From Rhopalosiphum padi (taxonomy: Eukaryota > Arthropoda > Insecta > Hemiptera > Aphididae): a stretch of 64,000 nt of DNA. The notes beneath the pieces are model-generated. The model searched no databases and had not been told where the DNA came from. It saw only the letters and a program-made list of their open reading frames with translations. The translations under genes were made by a program, and so were the position numbers. The stretch spans positions 85,786,152 to 85,850,151 of the forward strand of contig NC_083597.1 of NCBI RefSeq assembly GCF_020882245.1, written 5' to 3'. Of the stretch, positions 51,152 to 64,000 are shown in pieces. Position 1 is the stretch's first letter. Each line of letters starts with the position of its first letter.

Positions 51152-54017
51152 GTCGTAGGTACCTAATACAGTGTTATTCTGTTGTTATGTATGGCCGTAT
51201 GGATGTACTACACACACACACACACGAATATATAAAAGATCCAGATATTATATGTATAATGCATTTTATTATACTATGTTTATACATATATATAATTCTG
51301 TAGATAGTATAAAGGTTCCGCACTATCGCCGCCATCGTTCACCCCTCCTATTCATTCGATACGCATCCGTGCAGGTTCACAGGGGTTGGTAAAGTCATAA
51401 AAGTGTGTGTATGTGCATAATGTATATATATTGTGTATGCATGTTAAGTAGTATAAAGAACAGGTTATTTAAGTTTTGGAACGTTTTTGCGTTCCGTAAT
51501 TACCGTAGTAAATTTACGAGCAACAGGAAAAACACTATAGTGTACCTATATACTCTATACCTATACAATAATACGAATGTGTGTTTCGATACATGTTACG
51601 TACAACACGTATACGGTATAATATGCGTATATTATGTATGGTTGTTAAAACAATCGAATGATAAAAAACAAACCTAGTATCGGAAACTCGGAAAAATATA
51701 ATGAAAAAATTAAAGAAACGAGAATAGAAAATCTTAAAAACGTATGCCGGTAATCGTTGTAACCAACTGCGACCGACATGCAACGCAGTATTATACGGGT
51801 GCAGGACGAGGCAGTTTGTTCCTTCGACTATATATTAGGTACCTGCATAATATACGTATAATATGTATAGTACGCGCACGCTATGTAAAATAAGTATATA
51901 TATAGAGATGCTTTTATGGCTTTTATGCAGATCTAAGAGTTATAATAACGAGTGGTAATAATTATTATTTTCATATATAAATAAGAAGTAGACGGGATTA
52001 ACCTCTACTCTACAGATCCACCATCAGTGATGTCTGGTACTCTGATGAGTTTATTGGATAATAAATATTACAATATTATGCGTATAATCGACGATCGATG
52101 TAAAATTAAGTGTTATTCGCATAAACAATAAGTAGGTAAAGGACAGGTAGATATATAAATCATTTTACGCCACGTGCGTACACATATTATAAATTATAAT
52201 AGGTACATTACTTCCGAGAATATGAATTATATTTTAGAATTACTGTTTAGTTATAGTTATACTTTATACTGCAGGAAGACACTAACCAAATATTAAATTA
52301 GTATTCTTAATTTTCGGGTCCAAAATTAATGTTTCTACGAAACTTGAATAACGCAACTGTCACTGATCTTTTTCTCTATGTCCGTCGAGTGGTTCGGATT
52401 CTCCATTTAATTATAAAATAATTATTTTTGCTTCGTCATCCGCGAGTACATATAAATAACAAATATTATTAATAGGGTGCGACAAAATTCTAGCGAATGA
52501 ATTTTATTTCTTATATGTACCTATATTGCATATTTTGTGAGCCTTATCATTTCCAGACAGACATAAGATTCTCCAAGGATTAGCTTAGGCGCAATAACCA
52601 ATGCCAAATGGACGCATAGATCGCTTGTTTATACTTTTATAATTCACAGATGGTTCCTTGTAAAAATGGAGTTATAAATAAATTCATACACGCTTCTTAT
52701 AGTTTCTATAGCGGTTATTAGGTTATTTAGAATTTTGATTTTATTCTATTGGCTGACATAATACTATAAAATAAATCTTATATTATGTTAAATACTTAGA
52801 ATTCGTTATATACAAAATAGTCATCTATATCAAATTTTACACGAATTTAACACAAAATAAAAGTGATAATGCTTAAAAAATCTGCCTATATGTTTATAAA
52901 ATGTGTTATAATAATATAATTTTAAACCTATTGATAGGCACACCTAACAAAATACAAACCTGCAGTAACATCTGTCGTTACCATAAAAAACACAAAAATG
53001 TATATTTTAAATAAAAATGTATAATAAAATAAATTGTATTACTGTACTTTATAGCTTGTATTTTGGCATATGTCAATTTTATATCTATTCTGTGAAATCA
53101 GTGCATTATTATTGGTATTAAACACAAATATGCTGTTTATATAAAAAGTGCCGACCATACTCCCCCTAAATTCTTCACCGAAAATAACTTCCTCGAATCT
53201 ACTAATAAAAAACATCACGTTTACATTTTATTCATGTTTATCGTATTCATCTAAACGCGCTGGTAAATAATTTGACAAACGTAGTCCTATAAATATATTA
53301 TCATACCTAGTCATGACTTAATTTTGTCGAACAATAAATTTTTAAATACAACGTATATCACAAAAAAAATATGTAAAACCATTTTTATTCCTCTACCCTG
53401 CTGTTTTTTTTAATAATATATTTATATATTATACAAGTATTCTAACCCAGAACTCAAGTCATATTTACATAATCTAATCTCAAGAACCATTTGTAGTTAT
53501 AGAATAAAAAACACGATGAACAGTTGACATATTTTATATGAGGTTATAACTTATAATAGTTCAGATAAAATATTCATTACTGTAATACTTCGTTTTTTTA
53601 TACTAGTAAATGTAATCGTTTATAATTACTCCACGGAAGTTGATGATATAGACCATGTTAACCTCTAAATAAATAATTGGATAGATACATATTTTAAAAG
53701 ATCTTTTTCTAAAATTCAAACCGTTTCGCTTTCTAAAACTACCTATTATACATTAAGCATATTATTTAATCTCTAGATATTTAAAAACAACATCCATCTT
53801 TAACATATAAATAAAACCTAGAAATATTTGCTAATTAACGTCATTCTGGTTATGACCTAAATGGGCTAAATGGTTTTCAGCAATAATCCATAATAAATTA
53901 TCATTTATACATATTTATAAGCGAGTACTAATTATCATATGAATGGTAAACGCAAGCTTGAACTTTTGGTTAAATTTTTTGGGGTAGAATTATCCATAGT
54001 AAAAAAATGTATGTATA

Positions 54018-54260
54018 GTCAAATTGCACTTGGGTTGAAAAAAAAAGTACTGGTCGAACTTCATTCGGTTTAAAAAGGGGAATTTCGACAAAAATGTTAA
54101 ACATTTGAAAGATGAGTTAAACATTTTTAAACACTTCTTAAAAGCTGGACTTTAAAGTAACAACGATTTTAACCATTGGTGTAGTTTAAAATTATCATTA
54201 GCTGTTGTTTTACGCGAGTATAGTTCGACCATTTAGTTTAGTTAAAAAGTACAATTTGAC
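54018..54260. mobile_element. MITE with GTCAAATTG ends
   Basis: A 243-base stretch with inverted ends: GTCAAATTGCACTT on the left, and on the other strand of the right end GTCAAATTGTACTT (13 of 14 match). A second inner inverted pair shares TGGTCGAACT, at about 54052-54061 on the left and near 54222-54231 on the right. Together they give a palindrome-like structure typical of MITEs. No clear target-site duplication is visible and the superfamily is unknown. There is no coding capacity. Confidence 0.5.
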
Positions 54261-55099
54261 ATTACCAATACGAAATGTACTCTGGTTATAGTAATCCTAA
54301 ATAGTTTAGATACATGAATTATGGTCTATGCATTCAATTGTATTTGGGTGCTAAGTTATCAGAAGTCGTTCCTCGGTATCATCCTAATTATAGATGGTTG
54401 TAAGAAATACTAAATAAATGCTTATAGTCATTAATCGAGTGTACCTATACTAGCTACAATAATATATAAGAAACCGCCTCAGTAGGTAACTATACTGTAG
54501 TTGTATACATTATTTTATACATAAACACAAGTAAAACATTAAAAACAGCATTCGATATAAAATATTCATTCAAATAATTAGCATCAGTAAATTTTCGTAA
54601 ATAAATTTACATTTTCGTGGTGTACTTTTACATTGCACAATATAATTGAAAAATTAGTCAGCTCATATACATAACTGTACTGCAGTACTAGCATATCACA
54701 CGCAAATTACCCACAATCATTATTAAATCCTATAGTCGTAGACTACAAAATCTGATTTGGTGAAACGTGCAGTATATCTATCCAAATTAGTAATTACCAG
54801 TTTAAATTGGTTTTCACGAACTAACTGCGTATAAGTAAAATAATTTATCACTGTACAGTGTTTATTATTTCAAATGTATGTACGCGTAAATCAGTAAATA
54901 TCAATGGTTATCAATCGAATTCTTCGAAACCTATGTCGTATAATAAAGATATATAAATATATTATATTATGCACCAGGTCGTAAGGATTATAAAAGTGGC
55001 GTAAAATCGATCTACAGTTTACAAGGTGCAGTCATATATATATATATATATAAGTGTAGAACTATGTGGTTCGTGTGGTGCGATCAAAATACACATATA

Positions 55100-55139
<40 letters not shown>

Positions 55140-57040
55140 TGATATATACAATATAAGCGATCTTCCTTTCGGTCACTGTACCGTTGTATCGTGTGATGCC
55201 CGACACCATGTATCGTGTCCGGTCCGGCCGGATGTGATGCCGCGACGGGTGTTATTATTATTAGATTATATTATGTAACGGCGACGTGCCCCAAAGTCGG
55301 AGATAGAAACGCGTAAAGATGATATTATTCTGCAAGATATTGTTTTTTCTAACCTGACGCGTCCCGGAGATATATTTGATACGAGAGGACAATAATAAAA
55401 AAAAATAAGAAGAAAAGATACTAGGTATATATGGGTACTCGTAGTATACATTATGTATAGCTATAAATGGTAGGTAAGCGCACCTCACCTAAAATAATTT
55501 CTATACCTACACAGCTAAAATTCTATTTATGTTATATGTATATAGCTTCCTTGGATAGAGGTATGCGGCGGCGGCAGCCCCACGTGTGTACGAAAACACC
55601 GCAAACAATGTAGAAACATCAAATACGTAAGCCTATACAGCATTACAGCTGGTGTTTCACATATAATACAATACCTACAGACTGCAGGTAGAATACGTTG
55701 TAGGTATACTGACTTCTATACTGTAGCCCATAGGGTGTTTGAATGATGTATCCAACCGTCCGCCTATAATATGAACTATTATTATTTTATTATATTTATA
55801 CATAATATAAAAGAAATCAATTTCGTCTGCTTACCCAACAACGGTTGTATGGTTAGATAGAATGAACATTTGGCGGGTAAAAAGTTTGACACCAATATAT
55901 ATAAATATATGATTGTAATATGCTAGGTAGGTATCTACTATCTGCTCTGCCGAGTGTAGAAAGTAGCCGAAAGCATACAATATTATCTCCCAATTTTACA
56001 TAAATACGTCTTTTTAGAGTGCTGCTATATATTTATATGTAATTATATATTTTTATATTTTTCTCCATGTGACATTGGACTTACAAATGATTTTTAATTC
56101 GTTATAAGTAATTACCATTGAGTTTTTAAACCGATACCATATTACCATATATTTTATATATACATATATATATATATATATGTTTACCTTCGTTTATTAT
56201 TTTTTCATTAGATCAAATTGACAGTGAAAGGAAAATACTATTTGAAGTAATTTCCGACCAGCTTTCATATGATATTAACTTTAACTTTTAAGCGAATACA
56301 AATACAATTTTGAAATTTCTTCAATAAACTTAGACATACTCTCGATAATGTATTATAATGTGTAGGTAGTATAGGTACCTAAATAATATAATATTTAAAC
56401 GTAAACATAAACGTATAAATCTAAAAAATGTTTTTTACAGTAACAGCATGTATAAAACATTACACTTAATATTCTTATAGATATCGCAGATGGCAAATAG
56501 TTTTTTAATAAAAAAAATTAAATATTTGATAAACGTATGTAATTTTGAACACTTTACCTACCAACTGATCACTATTTTGCTTTATGTACTACACTACTAC
56601 CATCATAGTTACTTACATATAAATCCTTTTTTTTCGAGTAAATAATAATAATAAAAAAAAAACCGTGTTGTTAATATTACGTAGTATTAAATCAGCTGCA
56701 GTAATAATAGGTAGGTAATCTAACACACTATAATAACATGAATATGAGACAAAAAAATCGTCGACGAGGCTAAAATATATCGGATGGAGAGGTGTGCCTA
56801 TCGATTGGATCATATAACACCTAGTTAGTATGCCTAAATATAAAATATAAAAAATTCGTTTTATACTATTATATTTATGTGTGATATAATACTGATAATA
56901 TGACGTTTTCAGGGACGCAATCGACGGATCTAGCACGGACACCGGAATGTCTACCGTCGCCGTCTTACCGTGGCGGGTACCCATGTAGTGTTATATCTTA
57001 TATAGTTATATCTTATATCCGTCGTATAAATTTATAATAA
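54261..57040. other. AT-rich non-coding stretch with TA runs
   Basis: No gene is supported. TA microsatellites lie at about 55033-55052, 55109-55135 and 56165-56181. A small GC-richer patch at about 55160-55260 has no recognisable exon. Confidence 0.5.
55109..55135. repeat. (TA)13 microsatellite
   Basis: TA dinucleotide run read directly, with a second run about 60 bases upstream (55033-55052). Confidence 0.9.
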
Positions 57041-57091
57041 TAGTAGTAGTAGTAGTAGTAGTTGTGGTAGTAGTAGTATTAGTAGTAGTAG
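57041..57091. repeat. (TAG)n/(AGT)n imperfect trinucleotide repeat
   Basis: About 50 bases of imperfect TAG repeat directly before a CpG-rich patch. A GGT-rich tract follows at about 57109-57135. Confidence 0.85.
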
Positions 57092-57099
57092 AAGTTATG

Positions 57100-57780
57100 T
57101 TTAGTGACGGTGGTGGTGGTGGTCATTGGTGGTGCACTGCAGGTGCCGCACGATGCCGCCGCCGAGTCAGTCTGCCGGTAACATTCGTTTGGCTCGCACG
57201 CGTTCCAGTCGTTCGTTGTCGTAATCGTCGTTTCGTGCGTTTGGTGCCCGCTCGGAATTCGAATAATTTATATAAAAGTCAAACCGTTTTTTTTATCTTT
57301 CGCTCCCTCCCTATCGTTTACCACGGGTAAACACTAGTGCGTGTGCTGCCGCGAGTGTGTGTCGTGACGAAAAATTCGATCGCTGCCCGTGACGTCATGG
57401 ATAATACTCAATAACTGCAATTCCCGTAGGACACGTACAGGTGTATACGCAACGGTGGCGATATCGACGAGAAGGTTAGTAAAAAAAAAAATCAAAAATA
57501 TTCGGGCGAGATGTCGTTCTTTTTGCCGTTTCTTGTGCGTATTATGATACCCTCTGTTGTCGGTCGACCCGCGACGATGTGTAATCATTGGGGGAAAACT
57601 TATTTGTAGTAGCGACGAGACGTGCAGAGAAGCTGAGCAGAAATCGATTGATGATGGGGGGGGTGTTACGCGACTCGGGGTTATGCGTATACGATGTATG
57701 CCCCGAGTAGCATTGGCCGGAAGAAGCCGGTCGGTCACGTGCGAGTGACTAAAAAAGGGGAGACCGCCGCGTGCATGGCT
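57100..57780 (+). promoter_or_regulatory. CpG-rich patch, candidate promoter/first exon
   Basis: About 680 bases much richer in G, C and CpG than the surrounding kilobases. On the plus strand, TCAGTC (about 57166-57171), the arthropod initiator consensus, is followed by CGTT/CGTC-rich sequence that looks like the 5' leader of an insect gene. Frames on both strands span the patch (57064-57330 plus; 57334-57888 minus) but none contains a recognisable domain. Nothing to the right in the window is recognisable as the rest of a gene. Strand and function are inferences. Confidence 0.3.
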
Positions 57781-60290
57781 GCAGATATAACATAATATAC
57801 GTAGTATAACAATATTATTCACATTGGATAGATATTCTATAAATATATGATGCAGGCATAGGTATATCGACTTCCATTCGAAGTTCAAACACGTCCATAT
57901 AGACTGCAGAGCACATTTGTTTTGCTTAGAATAGTATTATTACATCTGAACCGTTCTTTCGCAATTTTATTCTTTACGGCGAATGACGATATTAATTTAT
58001 ACACACGCCGACGCGGTATACACACTACACAGCATGATGTTGGACGATTTGAGCATTTAGATTCTGACACTCATCGATATTGATGTTTCCTGTACTTACT
58101 ACGTAATATTTTAATGCAGACGATCGAAGGCAAAAAACAAACAACTACAGTCTTTATTAGGGTCATATTATTTACATTTGATGTGCTCATACCTTATAGT
58201 AAAATAAACAAATATATATATGCTTAATACTCCTGCACGTAATACTGTATCTATAATGTATTACGCGCATTTCAAAATATTTGTATCGTGACGAATATAC
58301 CAGGTATATAGTGACTACTACGAGTGATGATTCAACGATGAAAATATGTACTCATTATATTTTATCACGAGAAACTTAAACGCTCGGAGCCATATACGAT
58401 AATAAACGTTTCACATCAACTATAGGGGTTGGTTTCTAAAAAAATAACATAAACCATTGACTATATTACTAGCTTATGGTTTTTTTTAATACTCATAACA
58501 GTCATAACTATCTTTAAAATTAAATAGGTAATTTAAAATAATAACCCTGAGAAAACTCAGGTAATGTTGTCAGTTACCTTTAAATTTGACAATTACTATA
58601 AATTCACACCAGAAGTCTTATATTAGTTAACGAAATAATTAAATGTGAAATACTGTGCATAAATTTCCATTGTCATGTGCTTGTAAGACGGATGTACAAA
58701 AAAAAAAACGATAATAGCCTTTGTATAGAGTTTTTGTTTTTAATTCGTTATAAATTATCAGCTGATAACTTATTAAATAATAACAATGACTGTTAATAAT
58801 ATCAAATTATCTATACAATTCAATATCCGTGGTCAAAGAATATCTAGATCGAAATAACACGCGGTTATATACTTATACAGATAGTATAACTTACTGATCA
58901 ATCGTCATCCATCCGATATAAAATTGTAGGTATTGAATATGTTAAAATATGATAGTTTGGATTTAAAAATATATATTGGTCAATGATCATTGGAGTTAGG
59001 TTTAGTGATTATGCAGACTCAGTATTTATTTTTATATATTTGTGATTTATTAAACAAACCTAATTTAATAATTCCATGTAAAAAAAAAAAAAAATAATTT
59101 TAATGTGTAAAATTGTAATCAATGACAAATGATTTAAACAACAGTTTCAATCTCAAAAATGTAATACTCTTATCAAATTTTACTCTTCTTTAATTTATCA
59201 TCTGCTTCAATACCTATATTCTAAAATTAAATAGTAATTTAAAAAAAAACAAGAAATACATTGATTAATTTCTCCTACAAACAAAAGATTAAGTATGTGC
59301 ATATTAATTTTAAACATGACGGCTATACTTAAACCAAAAGGTAGCATTTTAATGTTTAAATGATTTCCTTTTTATTTAACGGTGCCGAAAAGAATACAAT
59401 TTTCCGCTCTAGTTGTGGATAATATATATTATTTACTATTTAACAATAAACGAAAAGAAGACATTATATATCTATTCATAAACCCATATCGATTCTCAAT
59501 TCAAATGACAACAACTAAAGAGGTACTCTTCACAGTCTTCTGTATACTGTGTAAATTACAAACTACTCATTACACACACACACGCGCGCGCCAGGAAATC
59601 ACCATGGTACCATCTATTTGTATGTATAGAGATAGGTAATCAAAGACAAACGTCTTTTATGTGTTGAGCTAAATAAAGCCCGTAGGCTATATGTGCCATG
59701 CCTTGCCTGTTATTAGTGTTATTATTATTCTAATAAACAAGTAAATGGTACCCGAGGGTGCCGACCGCGACTTATAAGTATGTCAACATATGATCGAAGC
59801 ATTATACCTGATTTCCTGATCTGTTTTTAAACATTTAGTTTATCAGAACACTTTTTATGCCATGTATCAGTATCATGTCACTTTCATTTTAATATAAATA
59901 AACTTGACAAAAGTTTCGTAGAACACGGAACTAACATTTTTTTTGTAATATTATATTAATCTAGAATACATACTCATATCAATCGATTACAATTAATTGT
60001 TCAAATGCAAGTAAAATTATAAATGATTATTGATTTTACTGAATTCACAATGATACATTGAAATGAATATACATACCATTATTTCTTTGTCTTTAAAAAT
60101 TTAGTACAACAGTAAATCATCGTTATATTATTTATAAATCAGATTTTCAAATAAAATAATAATACAGGCACCTTGAAGTATAATATAGAACTAATAAACC
60201 TTATAGCGTTGCTGAAAATAAAAATAATCTTAATGACATCATTAATCATCATTCATCATTATAAATTCACAATCGTGAAATCTGAACAAC
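57781..60290. other. AT-rich non-coding stretch
   Basis: I see no gene, RNA gene or bounded repeat here. A short CA/CG run at about 59573-59590 and poly(A) runs are the only structure. The frame at 59382-59639 has no motif and includes the simple repeat. Confidence 0.55.
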
Positions 60291-60752
60291 TTATATATAT
60301 AAGTAGATATACGGAAGATGAATTGGAATCCTAGTTATGCACGATATTCGAAATAATAACAGGCCGCATGAATGCATGATTATTATTATATGTACATCTC
60401 CCAGCCATGGATAATTGGTGTTACTTGATACGCCGACTGATGTCTGTGGCTCGACTGGAATATATTCTTGTTTATCCTGTGTGGTATACCTACAGGCGTC
60501 ATCTAGAAAATGGTATCTCCCATAGTGCCAGTCTCCTATGGTTTCTTGGCGCCTTATATGTGTACGAAAAAAATATTTATTTTGTTCAGTCCCGAAAATA
60601 TTATGAACTGTGGCGCCAGCGTCCAGCGCTGACAACCAAACATTTAGGTACAAATAATTTCGAAAAAATATTGTGTTCCATTTATCCCCATCGTTTTCCA
60701 TAAGCACTATACGTGAGTCTATATGTTTAACAGATTTATAGGTAATAATCAT
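60291..60752 (-). CDS. Possible unidentified open frame (153 codons)
   Basis: A minus-strand frame from ATG at 60752-60750 to a stop at 60291, unusually long for this AT-rich DNA. Residues about 15-118 have good amino-acid variety, for example LYLNVWLSALDAGATVHNIFGTEQNKYFF and RRQETIGDWHYGRYHFLDDACRYTTQDKQEYIPVEP. The last 30 residues are hydrophobic and low-complexity, so a true exon would probably end before about 60390. No known domain, signal peptide or clear splice sites could be assigned. A 98-codon plus-strand frame overlaps it at 60407-60703. It could be an exon of an unknown gene, a transposon remnant or chance. Confidence 0.2.
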   Translation of the reverse strand: MIITYKSVKHIDSRIVLMENDGDKWNTIFFRNYLYLNVWLSALDAGATVHNIFGTEQNKYFFRTHIRRQETIGDWHYGRYHFLDDACRYTTQDKQEYIPVEPQTSVGVSSNTNYPWLGDVHIIIIMHSCGLLLFRISCITRIPIHLPYIYLYI

Positions 60753-63700
60753 ACAACGATCTTTGATTCATAATACAAATTTTAGTTCTGTAACTCACAC
60801 AAAAGAGCGTGATTAACGAAAATGATTATATTTCAAGTCCTTGAAATGTATAACACATTTTTTGAAAACGCGTACAAGAATAAGAGAGGGTGTGGGTTGT
60901 TTATATATTTATTATGAAATAATGAAATACAAAAAACTGTATATACTATTAAATTATGTCATTATATTATAAAATATTAGAAAGTTGACTCTTGAACAAT
61001 TGTCAGCCGTTATGGGTAAAAATAAACTACTTAATAATTTTATAATTTTATAAATCATAAATTACTGCATCATTCTTATAAAACCTCTTAAAAAAGTTTT
61101 AAATTTATTTTTGGATTTCATATAAATTATTAAACACCTCTGAATACACAGATTAAATGTAAGAATTACATGTAATGAATGCCAGTGCTTTGAAACTAAT
61201 ACTATTGTATACAATTTAATACGTGTTATAAATTTAACTCGAGTAGCAGACTAGTTAAATGTGATAGAAACCAATCTAGAACATTGAGACTTCATACAAA
61301 TAGTTGTATTTTATGGTTTGTTTTACCAAGGTTACTGTTTAGATCATTAGACGATTGATCTTTGTTTATACTTATTTTATATTTGAATGAATAGTTTTAA
61401 AGATCCATTTAAAATGTTATTTATCATCGGAAAGATAGTAAAAATTTCATTTATTTTACTTAGATATAGGTACCATCTATACTAAATAGATACAAGCGAG
61501 GGGATATAAGCATACAACCATAAATACAAAAATGTAAATGTATTTACTATTTATATTGTATATTTCTTTAAATTAGGAACATTTCGAGGAAACCAAATGG
61601 TCACAAATTTATCACTTTAATACACAAAAAGACAATTTTGTACTCTATAATTACAATACCTACTATACTGTACTCTATAATGATACATTAGATATGACTG
61701 ATATGAGTATAGTAATAAAACTTAGGATGTGAATGATGACCACCCAAGATCTAAATAACCTTACTTATAAATGTAGGTAGGTAAGTACCTATACCTTTCG
61801 GTACCTAAAGATTTTAGTTTTAGGAAACTCTATCTAGACAGACTTTTTTTAGTTATTTAATAATTGTTAAACAACATTTTAATAAATTATTAATTATAAA
61901 AAAAATGTAAATTTTTGTTCGATAATAATTATTTAAAAGATAAACTTATTTTTGTTTTAAAAATAATCATCATAATAATAAATAATGTCTACCCCTTTGT
62001 GCTGTCTCCCTTTTATGAATATTCAACAAGGTAAATATACGTTTAGTAAAAACAATTGCGTGCTGATAACTTTAATATTAAAGCGAATAAACTTTTTTGA
62101 TTGTTTTGAGTGACTATATAAACAGAGAAATACGAAAATGTATTAATAATTAGTTGTAAATAGGGAATTGAAATTGAAGAGGGTGATGGGGTGATGTCAT
62201 CTAAAATGTCTGTGATAAAATGACCTCTGGTGGATCGGGGTGGGTGGTAGGTCTGATAGGCATACTACTAGATACATAGAAATTTGTCATAACTCATAAG
62301 TATTTCAGATGACATCGGCGCAACTGAATACAACGCAAATAAAAATAATAAAATAAAAAATTCCAATCTCGCATCTCAGTTGTATCAAACCTATGATAAA
62401 TTAATAAACAGTTAAACAATAATATATCATTTTGTGTGATCTCGAGTATAGTCAGTATAGATTTCAATTTAGTACATATTTTGTTCACAATATTATACTA
62501 AATGTCATAATAATATACACATATTATATAACATTTTTAAATAAAAATAAATGTAATGAATGTAGCCATGTATAGGATACCAGAACGTCTAAGACAATTA
62601 TTATTGGATATTGATACAAATAGTTAATGATTTTTATCAATATCCTTCCACAGTATCAACGTGCAGCGGTCTAAGTAGTATACAATTGATATTTGATTTT
62701 ACAGATGTAATTTTACAGTTAATGGTTCAATGTACATAATAATCACAATAAAATATTAGAAAAAATACAATTTTAAGTATGTGCTTTAAATTTTGTGCGA
62801 AGTCAAATAAATGAACATATATTTCAAGTATAATTCTAAATTATTTTTTTTTTTTTTAATAATCACTTGAATGAATTATATTCGTGACCTCTACATATTA
62901 TTATCGTGTACAAAGACTTAAAGAACAAATTGCATTCTCACGTTGTATTTTTTTGTTCTCGAACCAGTTATACTTTCCCATCATAGAATCTTCTTTACGC
63001 TGTGTTTTGATAGGTTCAAATGTATTCCGATCTATTTTGATTTAATTGTTAAGTCGAGTTATGTTAACGTTCGCTGTAAAAAGAATCAATAAATTTAATC
63101 AAAATAAACTTTTTCAGTTCTTACAGTATCTTAACCAAATAATTGATGTATAGAGTTCGCTTCAATATAATTAAAAAAAAAATAACATATCCATTTTATA
63201 ATATTAAATATGTATGTGCGATGGACAATTATGTTTTAGCAAAATATTTACCTAATTTAAAGTTATTATGTACAGCTACAAAAAATAAATCTTGTGAATT
63301 ATGATTAGGTATGTATTATAAATTATATATATACAGACATACAGTATAAATTTTTGTGTAAGCTCTGTATAAAAAAAAAATAATAATAAATCTATATTTG
63401 CGGGTGAAAATGCAAATTGCGTTTAATAGATAATTTAAATAATAAAAATGTACATGCAAATTCTCGAAATATCGAGAATTTCTATTTTTTCAGTTATACT
63501 ATTTTAAATCTATAATATTCTTTTATAAAAATCATTTATAATATATATAGCTTAAAAAAAATCAATAACAGTTATGTACGCATGCGTATTATAGTGAAAC
63601 TGATAAAAAAATTATGCCGATTTGAAACCAGTTTAAATCATTAAGGGCTTATAAGTTCTATTATAACCGGTATGGTAGGTATTATGGAATTGTAATAATA

Positions 63701-64000
63701 ATATAGAATTTTAAAAATAACTATAAAAGTTGTATTTTATTATATGCAGTTCAAAAATATTTTTAAACTTGGGTATACATATATGTAAATATATCAGCTC
63801 ATAATGTGTAATAAGCGAAATCATTCAAATTTTAAAACTATAAATTATAAAATATTATACTATCATATTATTATGTAATAATTTATAGATTCTAGTGTTC
63901 TACTATTTGAAGTTATATTTTAGTAACCTAGAACTTCAATAACTTACATTATATTCACATAGCATACAAAAATTATATTACATTAAAAAAAGAAAAATGT
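60753..64000. other. AT-rich non-coding stretch to the window end
   Basis: No gene or structured RNA is supported. The sequence is AT-rich with poly(T)/poly(A) runs (for example 62844-62858) and short TA runs. No bounded transposon was found. Confidence 0.55.

Larger units (their letters stand above)
45930..54017. other. Gene-free AT-rich region
   Basis: About 8 kb with no supported gene. It holds TA and TTA microsatellites (46104-46131, about 48214-48234, 51117-51148) and a short CA run near 51211. The many short frames are Tyr/Phe/Ile/Asn-rich, as expected from AT-rich DNA. No tRNA or other structured RNA was recognised. Confidence 0.55.

Noticed and set aside
57334..57888. 184-codon minus-strand frame
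   Set aside because: It crosses the CpG-rich patch and AT-rich flanks with an abrupt composition change and no motif. It is more likely a chance frame across a promoter-like region.
1..64000. CRISPR arrays, prokaryotic operons, phage or viral genes
   Set aside because: No regularly spaced repeats, bacterial-type gene arrangement or viral replication or structural genes were seen. The gene structure is spliced and insect-like.

Overview
The window looks like nuclear DNA of an insect, most likely an aphid. It is very AT-rich, with frequent short TA/TAA microsatellites and recurrent taggtacct-type motifs. Its genes have several small exons with GT-AG introns, and there is no operon structure. 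The aphid assignment is an inference from composition and repeat style, not a database result. Gene density is very low: only three protein genes and one tRNA can be supported well in 64 kb.

Layout. Bases 1-27,900 contain no recognisable gene. They hold AT-rich DNA, microsatellites, a few small CpG-rich patches, and a set of non-autonomous DNA transposons (MITEs) that I could delimit by terminal inverted repeats and target-site duplications: a piggyBac-type element (2700-3192), a Tc1/mariner-type element (9378-9689), and a local cluster of three hAT-type elements (10464-12557). A GC-rich, uninterrupted reading frame on the minus strand (27948-29048) encodes a 366-residue protein that I do not recognise; it has a strong basic motif and a cysteine cluster, and a CpG-rich 5' region lies upstream. 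A minus-strand tRNA-Leu(UAG) sits at 33261-33340.

At 37.1-37.9 kb on the minus strand are four joined exons of the leucine-rich-repeat half of CNOT6/twin, the CCR4 deadenylase of the CCR4-NOT complex. I could not find its nuclease half anywhere downstream (leftward) in the window. Head to head with it, about 1 kb away, is a complete eight-exon gene for mitochondrial ribosomal protein L1 (mRpL1, 38871-41926, plus strand, 340 residues) with a poly(A) signal. Intron 4 of mRpL1 carries a hAT-type MITE. Downstream is a decayed minus-strand frame (42510-42824) resembling a multicopy transposon-derived aphid protein.

Bases 45,000-64,000 are again largely non-coding as far as I can read. They contain more microsatellites, a likely MITE (54018-54260), a CpG-rich patch with an initiator-like motif near 57.1-57.8 kb that may be a promoter or first exon, and two weak candidate coding pieces (about 45.8-45.9 kb and 60.3-60.75 kb). 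I did not find a convincing previously undescribed biological system. The points most worth checking are the missing catalytic half of CNOT6, the unidentified 366-residue protein, and the MITE set with clear boundaries.
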